A stretch of DNA of 64,000 nucleotides from Pieris napi (Eukaryota; Arthropoda; Insecta; Lepidoptera; Pieridae). This document shows positions 1 through 9,623 of this stretch, in pieces. The translations under genes were made by a program, and so were the position numbers. The stretch's first letter is position 1. Every line of letters begins with the position of its first letter. A model generated the notes under the pieces. That model did not search any database and was not told where the DNA came from. It saw only the letters and a program-made list of their open reading frames with translations. The stretch lies in NCBI RefSeq assembly GCF_905475465.1, contig NC_062235.1, forward strand, positions 12,906,001 to 12,970,000. The letters are read 5' to 3'.

Positions 1-1148
1 AACGCCTGTTTGTCCTATCCATTTCCACTTGTACTTTTATTGGCCTTGTATTTATTGGCTAAATGCCACCTGTTTAAAATAAGAAATCAAGTGATTTAAT
101 ATTTTGATAGAGTTGGCTTATGAATAAATGTTACTCAAGAATTTAAATATACTTTTAGGCGTCAGCCCTAATCGCCGATTGAATCCATGCCAGGCGCCGA
201 CCTACCAAAATAATTTTAGTTCTCATCTCTATGCACTATCCGAACGTCATATGAATGGTCATTGGACTGCACCTGTGTTGATATGAGTCTTCAGAAATAC
301 AATAAATAATCAAATATTTAAACCCTATTAGCAACGCATGAAACCAACATCATTGCATCAATAGTAGAAAAACGTCAATAATAGTTATGAAGCTAACAAC
401 GGAATAAAAGTTCTACGGGAAAAGTGGAATTTTAGCGTAAACTAAAAAAGCTTATCTAAAGGCGAATAAATCATAAATGGGTCATTCTTCTTTTTAACCT
501 ACAATTAGTTGTCTCCACCAATCAGTGAGAAAATATACAAGGAAATTACTATTATTTTTTTCTTAATTGTATTTCAAAATGCACTGTACTATATGCATAA
601 TGGCTATGCACGATCAAATAACAAATATATTGAATAATTTAATTGTAAAAGTACGTGACAAAGTAGTAAATCCGCGTGACAGAAGTGTATCTCATACATA
701 TTCCCTATGTCTCCCGCTACCTCAGCTTGCGTTTAATCCATAATATTACGAAAAAATTATATGATGACACAAAACATAAAAATATCTTATAGCTCCTAAA
801 TATATTGCCTATCATGCAATAGCAACCATTATTTTTTATCACTTTTAATAAAATATTTAAAAAATATCAAATACTTGTCTCCTACTGCCTGGTGTTTTAT
901 TTTGTAAATTCTGTCACGTGGGTTGTCCTTCGAAATACGCGTTTGTGCCGCTCGTCTTTGTGGCCTGTGATTGAAGGTTTAGACCTCCTTCCCCCCCTTG
1001 GTACACTTTCCCCTATGAGATCAAAAGTCAGCGCGTCAATCGCTCGAAAGCTGTGACAGAAGGTGTGTGTTTTTATTCGGCTACCGCTTCGTCACGTAAG
1101 TAATGGATTCAAAATATAATTATTATTGTTACTTTTTGTTGTCTACTC
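1..1148. other. host DNA left of the errantivirus
   Basis: AT-rich flank without a recognisable protein-coding exon. The first 900 bases show nothing I can name. From about 905 the composition becomes more GC-rich, with an E-box CACGTG near 917, and it ends in a consensus splice donor GTAAGT at 1096-1101. The last four bases, 1145-1148, are the ACTC target duplication of the retroelement that follows. Confidence 0.5.
905..1095 (+). other. possible non-coding first exon ending at a GTAAGT donor
   Basis: A locally GC-enriched stretch within AT-rich DNA. It contains CACGTG and several CpG-rich words and stops at GTAAGT (1096-1101). No convincing reading frame runs through it. If real it would be a 5' untranslated exon, and the retroelement at 1149 would sit in its first intron. 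The call is weak because a GTAAGT occurs by chance every few kilobases. Confidence 0.2.
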
Positions 1149-1450
1149 TGTTACATATTCATTGCACTCCCTTTGCCCCGCAAACCCAATACAAGTCACC
1201 TCTTACGAAACTACGCTATATAAGGAAAGGGACAAGAGAACCAACAGTTTTTTTGATCGGATACCTCATATCGGACCGGTCAAGTCTCAAGTAGTTAAGT
1301 TTATTATATAATATATTTATCGTGCACCTAATATCGGGCCGATTAAATAATTGTAATTAGTTAAGTTCATTATTTGTAAAAGTAATTAATTAAAGTAATT
1401 TTAATATATTTTGGTTTTTTTTGGAATCCACCGCTGGCCCTCACTTAATT
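1149..1450 (+). repeat. 5' LTR
   Basis: 302 bp, starting TGTTACAT and ending CTTAATT. It aligns with 8437-8738 at a constant offset of 7288 bases with no difference seen by eye. A TATATAAG box lies at 1217-1224. I see no AATAAA signal inside it. Confidence 0.95.
1217..1224 (+). promoter_or_regulatory. TATA-like box in the 5' LTR
   Basis: TATATAAG lies 68 bases into the LTR, so transcription would start near 1247 if spacing is standard. The same box is repeated in the 3' LTR at 8505-8512. Confidence 0.55.
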
Positions 1451-1466
1451 GGCGCAGTCGGTAGGA
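1450..1466 (+). other. primer-binding site, tRNA-Ser type
   Basis: TGGCGCAGTCGGTAGGA begins on the last LTR base. Its first 17 bases are complementary to the 3' end of insect tRNA-Ser including CCA, as known for the 17.6/297/TED errantiviruses. The tRNA match is from general knowledge, not an alignment. Confidence 0.8.
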
Positions 1467-1634
1467 TAGTCGAGTCAGTGCGCGTACCAAGTAATATACT
1501 CCGTAGATGGACTACGTAGAGTACGCGAACTAATAAACTTTCAAGTTTTAATCGACGATTCACAAGAACCGAGGACAGCGGACCACACACGGCGCATCCA
1601 GAAATCGATGACAAAAGGTGCCACCATCGTCGAA

Positions 1635-1648
1635 ATGCATATGTGAGT
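1635..1648 (+). promoter_or_regulatory. leader ATG and candidate env splice donor
   Basis: An ATG at 1635 is followed eight bases later by a perfect GTGAGT (1643-1648). Unspliced RNA reads only three codons from this ATG before TGA. The exon would end at 1642 with two bases of an open codon, which is the phase that the acceptor at 6737 needs for env. Confidence 0.55.
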
Positions 1649-1818
1649 TACACATTTCTTAACGATTGGTTGTTACATTCCTGTGTGTTCCCAAATCATC
1701 CAAAATTTTCCATCCTAGGAAAAACCGGGGAATCGAAGCCCCAAGAGTTGCCTCTCGCATCGAGCTGAGAGATCGCAATAGACATTTAGATTATTTAGAA
1801 GATATTTTAGAAGATAAC

Positions 1819-3072
1819 ATGGAGCGCGAAGCTTCCCTTGAGAATTTTTCAATTGCACAAGATGCATTATTAGATAGGATTTTAAGAGCTTTAAAATTTG
1901 TGCCGAACTTCGACGGAAGTGCGTGTAATTTAACTAGATTTTTGAACTTATGTGACACGTTAGTAGTGACTTATGCCAAGCCAAGTCCGGGTAATGATGT
2001 TACAAATTTAGCATTAATTAATGGAATTATTAATAAAATAACGGGCGCCGCCGCCAGAGCCCTATCAACAAATGGGGCCCCTCAAAATTGGAGTGGCATA
2101 AGAAGCACTCTAATTAATAGCTTCTCAGATCACAGAGATGAGTCTACTCTTTATACTGATTTGTCACAATTAACGCAAGGATCAGATAGCCCACATATAT
2201 TTTATGAGCGTATACAAAATTTATTGAGTACAATCATTACATATGTAGAAGTTCATGATAAAATTGAGACCACTATTCAGGCTAAACGTAATTTATACAA
2301 TAGCCTCGCGTTAAAAACGTATCTAAAAGGTTTGGAGGAACCTCTGGGCTCACGCATACGATGTATGAGACCAGAAACATTAGAAGTGGCGTTGCAATAT
2401 GCAAAAGACGAGATGAACATAATTTACTTGCAAAACAAAAATACGAAGAGACAAAATTTTACACCTCAAATATCTAGCTCGCCTACTCTAAAACCTTATA
2501 GATACGATATTAATCCACAGTATCAAAAACCTTTTAACTTGCCAAGATTAAATAATGGTCAAAATTTTAACAATAATTCATATAAGCCTCACATGTACCA
2601 GCAGCAAGGTCCTTCAAGGACCCAACAAATGTTTAAAGCTTTGCCAAGGTCGAATATGTCTACGGGATTTAGAATTCCACCCCGTCAACCAATACCAATG
2701 AAAAATTACCCTCAACCCATGAGTGGTATTAGTCACCCTGCTGCTCGAGTTTTACCACCTACTCAGACTGGACATGACTGGAGGATTCATGGTAATCCAC
2801 CCCCTAACAATTACTTTAAAACTCGACAGATTAATAATAACGAATTAAATGACCCTTATCTCTATAGCGACTATGACTATGACAATGACGAATATCCATG
2901 TGACTTTCAACAATATGACCCTAACTACTTACCATATGACTGTTCAACAGGCAACGAATATAATATAACTGAGTATACTGAACAACCGGAAACCATAAAT
3001 TCTGAAAACAACGTGCCAGAACCTTCCAAACAGGATTTTCCAAAGGATCGAAAGATAGTTTTCCCCGAATAG
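1819..3072 (+). CDS. gag: errantivirus Gag polyprotein
   Basis: Structural polyprotein that forms the intracellular particle and packages the RNA. The frame is open from 1663, but the first in-frame ATG is at 1819, giving 417 residues; upstream codons include only a TTG at 1666. The N-terminal half is a helical, capsid-like region with a conserved-looking central block around residues 30-200. The C-terminal third is rich in Asn, Pro, Gln and Tyr. No CCHC zinc knuckle is present, which is usual for errantiviral Gag. It stops with TAG at 3070-3072, overlapping the start of the pol frame by at least 60 bases. An alternative start using the leader ATG at 1635 with a small 1643-1718 intron would also keep this frame, but that is speculative. 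Confidence 0.85.
   Translation: MEREASLENFSIAQDALLDRILRALKFVPNFDGSACNLTRFLNLCDTLVVTYAKPSPGNDVTNLALINGIINKITGAAARALSTNGAPQNWSGIRSTLINSFSDHRDESTLYTDLSQLTQGSDSPHIFYERIQNLLSTIITYVEVHDKIETTIQAKRNLYNSLALKTYLKGLEEPLGSRIRCMRPETLEVALQYAKDEMNIIYLQNKNTKRQNFTPQISSSPTLKPYRYDINPQYQKPFNLPRLNNGQNFNNNSYKPHMYQQQGPSRTQQMFKALPRSNMSTGFRIPPRQPIPMKNYPQPMSGISHPAARVLPPTQTGHDWRIHGNPPPNNYFKTRQINNNELNDPYLYSDYDYDNDEYPCDFQQYDPNYLPYDCSTGNEYNITEYTEQPETINSENNVPEPSKQDFPKDRKIVFPE
3060..3066 (+). promoter_or_regulatory. candidate -1 ribosomal frameshift heptamer
   Basis: T TTC CCC in gag phase fits the X XXY YYZ rule and ends three bases before the gag stop codon at 3070. Pol lies in the -1 frame, whose last upstream stop is TGA at 3003-3005, so any shift must occur between 3006 and 3072. 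This is the only heptamer I found there that fits the rule. CCC in the second codon is less slippery than AAA or TTT. Confidence 0.5.
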
Positions 3073-6000
3073 AGTTAAATATACAAAATCAAAGACAATT
3101 ACCATTTATTCAAGTTCTAATTCACCCAGATCTCCCACCATTAAAATTTCTAATCGATACAGGTGCGAATCAATCTTTTATAAGACCCGAAGCTATAGAT
3201 ACTTACTTTCCAAATTTTCCTTTAAACTTCGAACCATTTATTGTTTCAAACGTGCATGCTACTACCAAGAATGATTATACAATATATATACCGTGTTTCA
3301 AAGAATTCAAAGACAATGCATGGATAAAATTATTCGTGTATAAATTCCATAATTATTTCGATGGACTAATTGGTTGTGATCTTCTTCAAAAATGGTCGGC
3401 AAAAATTGATTTAGAATCTAGAAAATTAATTACGAAGTTTGCATCTAACCCCCTTCATATGTACATGTCCCATAGTGTGAATTTATGCGAAGCTATAATT
3501 CCAGCTAATTCTTCGAAATTAATACGTGTGCCTACTTCTATATCCAACGGTGATATATGTATTCAAGATCAAAAAGTCGGGAAATGTTACATAAATGAAT
3601 GTATAACTACGGCAAATAATCATCACGCAATTTTAGAAATCTCTAATCCCACCAACAGTGATATTATAATTTCTTTGACGGAACCCATTAAAGCTCATAT
3701 ATTTAATGAACAAGTGTCATATGATACTTTCAATAACAATGCCCGAGCTCGCGACGTCTTATCGCGTTTGCGCATAGATCATTTAAACGCAGAGGAGACA
3801 GCTAATATAAAAAATATTTGTAGACAGTATTCAGACATTTTTCATCTTGAACACGAACCTTTGACATTTACTAATAAAATCAAACACTGTATTAATACGA
3901 CCGATGAATTGCCTGTTCATAGTAAAACCTATAGATATCCATATATACATCGTGACGAGGTTCAAAATCAAATAAAAAACATGTTAGATCAAGGTATAAT
4001 TAGACCTTCTACCTCCGCATGGAGTGCACCTATATGGATAGTGCCAAAGAAAAGTGACGCATCTGGAAAAGTTAAGTGGCGACTAGTCATTGACTTTCGG
4101 AAGTTAAATGATAAAACGATTGACGACAAGTATCCGATTCCAAATATTACAGACGTTCTAGATAAATTAGGTAAATGCCAATATTTCTGTACATTAGATT
4201 TGGCTAGTGGCTTCCATCAGGTAGAAATGTCATCCAAGGACATTCACAAAACTGCATTTAGCGTAGAACATGGTCATTACGAATTCCTTCGAATGCCTAT
4301 GGGTTTAAAAAATTCTCCATCTACTTTTCAACATGTTATGGACAATGTTCTTCAAGGTCTAGTTAACAAGATATGTGTAATTTATCTCGATGACATTTTA
4401 GTGTTTGGTACCTCCCTTCAGGAAATGATGACTAATCTTAAAGAAGTATTTCAGCGCTTAAGAGATTCCAACTTTAAAATCCAAATGGATAAATCCGAAT
4501 TCCTTAAACGAGAAACCCCTTATTTAGGTCATATAATTACGACCGAAGGTGTTAAACCTAACCCAGATAAGATCAAGGCCATAGCAAATTATCCCATACC
4601 AAAAACAACAAAGCAAATTAAAGGCTTTTTAGGACTATTAGGTTACTATAGGAAATTTATTTCTGATTTCGCAAAAATCACTAAACCTCTTACATCATGT
4701 ATAAAAAAAGGCGCTACTATTACCTTATCTCCGGAATATATCAAATGTTTCGAACACTGCAAAACTTTATTAATGAATGATCCTATCCTACAGTACCCCG
4801 ATTTTACAAAAGATTTTATACTAACGACAGACGCATCAAATATCGCATTAGGAGCCGTTTTATCCCAAGGTTCAATAGGTAGCGATAGACCCATAGCATA
4901 CGCATCCAGGACTCTTAATACTAGTGAACAAAATTATTCAACGATAGAGAAAGAGTTATTAGCCATAGTTTGGGCTACTAAGTATTTCAGGCCATACCTT
5001 TTTGGGCGTAAGTTTCGAATTGTCACCGACCATAAGCCTTTGCAATGGCTTATGAATTTAAAGGAGCCAAATTCCCGTTTAACAAGGTGGAAACTAAAAC
5101 TCGCAGAGTACGATTTTACTGTAATATATAAAAAGGGTAAGTGTAATACGAACGCTGACGCGCTATCGCGTATTGAAATACACAATGACGAAGCTATGTC
5201 CTTAATAGTTAATACGTCACGGGACCCGCGTCGTCATAGTACCTCATCAACACTTACAGCAGCCTCACAGAATAGCAAATCTTCTTCATCCACTCTGACA
5301 GCACCTGAAACACGCGAATTCCAATCACCACAAAGTTCGTCGCATACTGAAACCGCTCATACTAGCTCTGAAAATCCCATTCTTGAAATTCCTATAAGCG
5401 ATGACCCTTTAAATAAATTCCGCAGACAGATATTAATTAATATAGTTAATCACTTACCTAGAGTGAAGCCCGTCATTAGTAAACCATTCGAAAAATTCTC
5501 TCTCATTTCAGTTCAAGTTCATGTAGACAACCTAGAACAAGGAACTATCGACCTCATTAAAAAATATGTTGATCCAAATATCCGTACAGCAATTTTAGTC
5601 CAGCCAATAGATAGAATGCTTCATATTGTTCCTATTATTCAAAGAACTTTTAGAAGTTCCTCTATGAAAATATTACTCGTCAAACGGCAAACTGAGAACG
5701 TATCAGATTATCTAAACCAACAGGATACTATTAGGAAATATCACGAAGGTAAAACCAACCACCGTGGTATCAATGAGACATATAACTCTTTGTCACAACG
5801 TTATTTTTGGCCTAATATGAAATCAGATATAACAGAATATATAAATCGATGTTCAGTATGTAATTGTGCGAAATACGATCGCAATCCAATACAGCAACAG
5901 TTTAAAATTGTACCTCCGCCATCAAAACCCTTTGACATGTTACATGTAGATGTATTAACTATAGAACAAGAAAAATATTTAACTTTAATAGACGCATTTT

Positions 6001-6800
6001 CCAGATATGCACAAGCGTATCGTATTAGCGACTGTACAGCCCCTAATATCGTAAAATCATTGCTAACGTTCATCACCCATCACGGTTCACCGATGTCCTT
6101 GACTACTGACCAAGGAACCGAGTTTACGAATCAAGTTGTAACTGAATTTTTACGTCTTCACAAAATACACCATCATAAGATCGCTGCACACACCCCAAAT
6201 GAAAACGGCATGATAGAACGTTTCCATAGTACTCTCTTAGAACATCTCCGAATATTAAAATTAAAACATAAGAATGAATCTGCCACCAATTTAGTACCTT
6301 ACGCAATTTTAGCATATAATAGTTCCATACATAGTTTAACTAAATGTAGACCCTATGATTTAATCACTGGACATTACGACCCAAGAGACCCCACTGATTT
6401 AAATTTATCCGAACGTTTATTACAACAATATATGCAAAACCATCATAGTAAAATGGATACAGTATATCGACTTATACATGACTCATCGTTCGCCGAACGC
6501 GAAGCGATTATGACGCAACGAAATACTCACAGAGAACCCGAAGTACAGTATGAACCCGACCAAGAGATATATGTACGAAATCCGATGGCAGCTAGACAAA
6601 AGCTAGCCACGCGCTATACACAAGATAAAGTCATAGCTAACTTACCTATACATATATATACTTCACGCAGACGCGGACCGGTAGCGAAATCTAGATTAAA
6701 AAGACAAAAGACACATAAAGATTCTACTTTGTTACAGGTACCTAATACTGACTCTGACAACCCTAGCCCAAGCGCAAGAAATTCGACTCGACAGCCTTGA
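3060..6800 (+). CDS. pol: errantivirus Pol (protease, RT, RNase H, integrase)
   Basis: Copies the RNA genome into DNA and inserts it. The frame is open from 3006 and is reached by a -1 shift from gag; the first ATG is at 3252. The aspartic protease motif DTGA is at 3156-3167. Reverse transcriptase spans about 3950-4500 with the catalytic YLDD at 4383-4394. RNase H follows, with a TTDAS start near 4825 and TDHKP near 5026. Integrase has an N-terminal HHCC zinc finger at about 5740-5870 and a DDE core with Asp at 5949, Asp at 6108 and Glu at 6216. The last two are separated by 35 residues, as expected for D,D35E. It ends at TGA 6798-6800. No internal stop or frameshift was seen, so the enzyme looks intact. 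Confidence 0.93.
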   Translation, partial: FPRIELNIQNQRQLPFIQVLIHPDLPPLKFLIDTGANQSFIRPEAIDTYFPNFPLNFEPFIVSNVHATTKNDYTIYIPCFKEFKDNAWIKLFVYKFHNYFDGLIGCDLLQKWSAKIDLESRKLITKFASNPLHMYMSHSVNLCEAIIPANSSKLIRVPTSISNGDICIQDQKVGKCYINECITTANNHHAILEISNPTNSDIIISLTEPIKAHIFNEQVSYDTFNNNARARDVLSRLRIDHLNAEETANIKNICRQYSDIFHLEHEPLTFTNKIKHCINTTDELPVHSKTYRYPYIHRDEVQNQIKNMLDQGIIRPSTSAWSAPIWIVPKKSDASGKVKWRLVIDFRKLNDKTIDDKYPIPNITDVLDKLGKCQYFCTLDLASGFHQVEMSSKDIHKTAFSVEHGHYEFLRMPMGLKNSPSTFQHVMDNVLQGLVNKICVIYLDDILVFGTSLQEMMTNLKEVFQRLRDSNFKIQMDKSEFLKRETPYLGHIITTEGVKPNPDKIKAIANYPIPKTTKQIKGFLGLLGYYRKFISDFAKITKPLTSCIKKGATITLSPEYIKCFEHCKTLLMNDPILQYPDFTKDFILTTDASNIALGAVLSQGSIGSDRPIAYASRTLNTSEQNYSTIEKELLAIVWATKYFRPYLFGRKFRIVTDHKPLQWLMNLKEPNSRLTRWKLKLAEYDFTVIYKKGKCNTNADALSRIEIHNDEAMSLIVNTSRDPRRHSTSSTLTAASQNSKSSSSTLTAPETREFQSPQSSSHTETAHTSSENPILEIPISDDPLNKFRRQILINIVNHLPRVKPVISKPFEKFSLISVQVHVDNLEQGTIDLIKKYVDPNIRTAILVQPIDRMLHIVPIIQRTFRSSSMKILLVKRQTENVSDYLNQQDTIRKYHEGKTNHRGINETYNSLSQRYFWPNMKSDITEYINRCSVCNCAKYDRNPIQQQFKIVPPPSKPFDMLHVDVLTIEQEKYLTLIDAFSRYAQAYRISDCTAPNIVKSLLTFITHHGSPMSLTTDQGTEFTNQVVTEFLRLHKIHHHKIAAHTPNENGMIERFHSTLLEHLRILKLKHKNESATNLVPYAILAYNSSIHSLTKCRPYDLITGHYDPRDPTDLNLSERLLQQYMQNHHSKMDTVYRLIHDSSFAEREAIMTQRNTHREPEVQYEPDQEIYVRNPMAARQKLATRYTQDKVIANLPIHIYTSRRRGPVAKSRLKRQKTHKDSTLLQVPNTDSDNPSPSARNSTRQP
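6722..6737 (+). promoter_or_regulatory. candidate env splice acceptor
   Basis: A pyrimidine-rich run ending in TTACAG at 6737, inside the 3' end of pol. The env frame is open across it. The first base after the AG is a third codon position, so an upstream exon ending with two codon bases is required. The donor at 1642/1643 supplies exactly that. Confidence 0.55.
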
Positions 6801-8415
6801 CAATGGACCTGGCTTATTTCCCTTTAAATTAGGAGATACTAAAATCATTTCTCACCATCATGTTTTCCTGAAAGACATTAACATAGACCTAATAGAACAA
6901 CAAGTTCTTGACTTGCAGACAAAATTGACTGAAACTATACATAGACTACCGAACGGTTACTCATTACGTTTCAAGAGCCAAACCGATTTTATTAATAATA
7001 AATTAAATAAAGTTATGTTACAGTTAAAATCATTCGAACCCGACTCCAGGGTTAAACGAGGCATCATTAATCCATTAGGTACTCTTATCAAGTTTATTTC
7101 TGGGAATCTCGATCATAATGACGCTCTGAGATATGAGACAGCTATTCATATTTTAAAATCGAATAATAAAGAATTAAGTTCTAGTTTTAATCAACATATT
7201 TCACTTTTTAAAGAATATAGCATACAACAAACTCAAGTATTGAATAATTTAACAGAGAATCAAATAAAATTAGGTAAAGCCCTTAACTATATAATAAACA
7301 TGTCTAACTCGGACAATCAAAGTGTAATCCGATACTCCCACCTGTCGCTAATATTCAACATTATAAGCGATAACGTGCAGGAGTTATATAATGAGATAAT
7401 TAGAATAGAAAATATATTAGCTTTTAGTCGCACTATGTCTTTGCACCACTCTATATTAAATATTAATGATTTAAAAATAATGTTAAGCAAATTAAAAAAT
7501 CTGTATGGCACAGATCAAATCTTAGATTTGGAGATAAGAAACTTTTATGATATAATTAGCTTAGGTTCATATTATATAGACAGGAAAATAGTGGTTGTCC
7601 TTAGCTTTCCTATTACCTTACCTTCAATATTCCAACTTTATCGATTGTGTCCTGTACCTAATATACATTCTCAGGTAATTATCCCGTCCTATCCATATGT
7701 AGCAACTAATACTAAAGAATTTGTGTACATAGAGACAGAATGTCCGAAGATCAACAGGTGGCACATATGCGAGCAAAAACTACGTCATCAAATGAAGACC
7801 AAAAAGGACTGCATCTACGAAATTATTCATTCTCAAGAAATAGACAAATCATGTTCCTCAACGTCTATTACTATGTATAAAGAAGCTCTTACGGAACTAG
7901 ACAGTCAGCACTATATAATATCATTCCCAAAACCTACAAAAGTTCAACTCGTCTGTTCCCACGAAAAATATGAAATACTTCACGGCAGCTTTTTCGCAAC
8001 AATACCTAAATCATGTATGCTAAAGTCCTCAGAAATTACGGCCACCAACATCGACGACCGAGTTAAAGGAAGCGGTGTCGAAATCATTAATTTTCCTCGA
8101 ATGGACAACATCATTCAACAAAATCAACCAGGTGTCCAACTTAATTCAATCGATCTCACGAAGTTACACAATATGCAAAATGGAATTACAATGAAAGCAC
8201 CGGCGGAAACATATGATTCATCAAACATAATATACCACACAACGATTCCTTTGTACTTCGCTATGACCACACTCCTGGGCGCAGCTGTACTTTTCTTCGT
8301 ACTCCGATATCGCCGAAATACATCTTCGAAGCCGATTTCAAAAACGGATAATAAGAACATGTCTGCGCAAGAACTTCGAGCCGCAACTTTTGCTATAGAC
8401 ATCAATAGCAAATAG
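6738..8415 (+). CDS. env: errantivirus envelope (F-like fusion glycoprotein)
   Basis: Membrane glycoprotein related to baculovirus F proteins; in errantiviruses it mediates membrane fusion between insect cells. The frame is open from before 6738 to TAG at 8413-8415. It overlaps the pol end and lacks an ATG in its first 250 bases, so it is most likely translated from spliced RNA joined at 1642 and 6738. Right after the acceptor comes a short hydrophobic stretch that behaves like a signal peptide. A furin-type RVKR site is at 7048-7059, followed by a hydrophobic Gly-rich fusion-peptide region and a heptad-like helical part. A transmembrane segment lies at about 8245-8305 with a short basic cytoplasmic tail. 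Nothing is broken. Whether infectious particles are made cannot be told from sequence. Confidence 0.85.
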
Positions 8416-8428
8416 TTGCTCATCTTAC

Positions 8429-8436
8429 GGGGGAGA
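8429..8436 (+). other. polypurine tract
   Basis: GGGGGAGA lies directly against the TG of the 3' LTR. This is where plus-strand DNA synthesis is primed in LTR retroelements. Confidence 0.75.
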
Positions 8437-8738
8437 TGTTACATATTCATTGCACTCCCTTTGCCCCGCAAACCCAATACAAGTCACCTCTTACGAAACT
8501 ACGCTATATAAGGAAAGGGACAAGAGAACCAACAGTTTTTTTGATCGGATACCTCATATCGGACCGGTCAAGTCTCAAGTAGTTAAGTTTATTATATAAT
8601 ATATTTATCGTGCACCTAATATCGGGCCGATTAAATAATTGTAATTAGTTAAGTTCATTATTTGTAAAAGTAATTAATTAAAGTAATTTTAATATATTTT
8701 GGTTTTTTTTGGAATCCACCGCTGGCCCTCACTTAATT
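8437..8738 (+). repeat. 3' LTR
   Basis: 302 bp, identical by eye to the 5' LTR, followed by the target duplication ACTC at 8739-8742. Confidence 0.95.
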
Positions 8739-8871
8739 ACTCTTACGTTATAAGAAATATTTTGTTGTCAATGAGTAAATTATAAATTCTATGTCAGCTT
8801 TTAAATGTTATCGACTTAGCAACAAGTTTTTACCCCTACGTCACATGTCAACTCTGTCACACTTTTACCTA

Positions 8872-9085
8872 ATGGCAAACAATTTTTTCGAAGATTATGG
8901 GTTTCGCCAAATATCCTGGAACTTCTTTGAATCAGGGCATGGAAAAGGAGCTTCTGATGGTTGGAGGGACAATGAAACGCCAAGGTGATGCCATAGTAGG
9001 TAGAGGAAACTATATTGCAGATGTTCCAATTCTTATCCACTTTCAAGATGCCAACAAATTTAAACGGTTCATTTTGACAGACTAA
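8872..9085 (+). pseudogene. decayed transposon-type gene fragment (HGKG motif)
   Basis: Two adjacent frames read as one degraded protein. The first, from ATG 8872, carries WNFFESGHGKGASDG. The second continues with GGTMKRQGDAIV and stays open to TAA at 9083. They join only if about two bases have been lost near 8960. The HGKGxxDGxGxxxKR signature recurs in repetitive, transposon-derived insect proteins of uncertain class; I cannot name the superfamily. The frameshift makes this copy non-functional. Confidence 0.4.
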
Positions 9086-9344
9086 GACTTAAAAAAGGTA
9101 GCAACAACGATTCCAAATAATATTGTGCCATGAAAGGAACAAAGCAAGTCCACCAAATTAGGGTATTTAGTTGTTGCTGTGAACAATTATGTTCTTACGA
9201 CGTTGTTGTCTTATTCTAAATTTATCAGCCTCTGCCTATATATATATATACTGTGGGCGTGTTCTTATGTAACGAAAAAGAAGACGATATAATTCATGAT
9301 GTGGAAGATTTCATGCAGTGAGCATGAATATGAACACAATTAAA

Positions 9345-9623
9345 ATGCCCCGAAAAAGATTTTACGATATTATGTATACATAATCCAGCCCAGATGAATC
9401 AACCAATGAAGATCAGCCTTTCGCCACGCTTAAAACGAAAGATCCAACTGATCAAACTGCTGTCTGCGGTACTTCTTACCAAACACTCCAGGCTCAGAAT
9501 GTTAATAAAAAGGGAAGAGACAATATTTCTAGTTCGAAGAGCCAGTATCAATATTCGAAAAATAAGACTTTCTATCAATGGCTTAATGATTATTTTATTT
9601 TATGTTTTTGGAAACTTAATTGA
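9345..9623 (+). pseudogene. possible C-terminal remnant of the same decayed gene
   Basis: From ATG 9345 a frame reads 12 codons to an in-frame TAA (9381), then stays open for 79 codons to TGA 9621. The second part is rich in Ser, Asp, Glu and Lys and looks coding rather than random. No domain is recognised. Its closeness to 8872-9085 suggests one broken gene, but this is inference. Confidence 0.2.

Larger units (their letters stand above)
1149..8738 (+). mobile_element. intact errantivirus (gypsy-class LTR element with env)
   Basis: A 7590-bp element with LTRs at 1149-1450 and 8437-8738. It has the 4-bp target duplication ACTC (1145-1148 and 8739-8742), a primer-binding site complementary to a tRNA-Ser 3' end, a purine tract next to the 3' LTR, and open gag, pol and env frames. 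Gene order is gag, then pol in the -1 frame, then env. Pol has protease, reverse transcriptase, RNase H and integrase in the gypsy order. The env frame and tRNA-Ser primer place it with the insect errantiviruses (17.6/297/TED group) rather than env-less gypsy elements. The LTRs look identical along their length and no frame is broken, so insertion is recent and the copy may still be active. Confidence 0.95.

Noticed and set aside
1666..1818. Gag start at 1666
   Set aside because: The codon is TTG, not ATG. The first in-frame ATG is 1819, so the shorter start was preferred.
4646..6315. Minus-strand open frames opposite pol
   Set aside because: They lie antisense to the clearly coding reverse transcriptase and integrase frames and have no domains.
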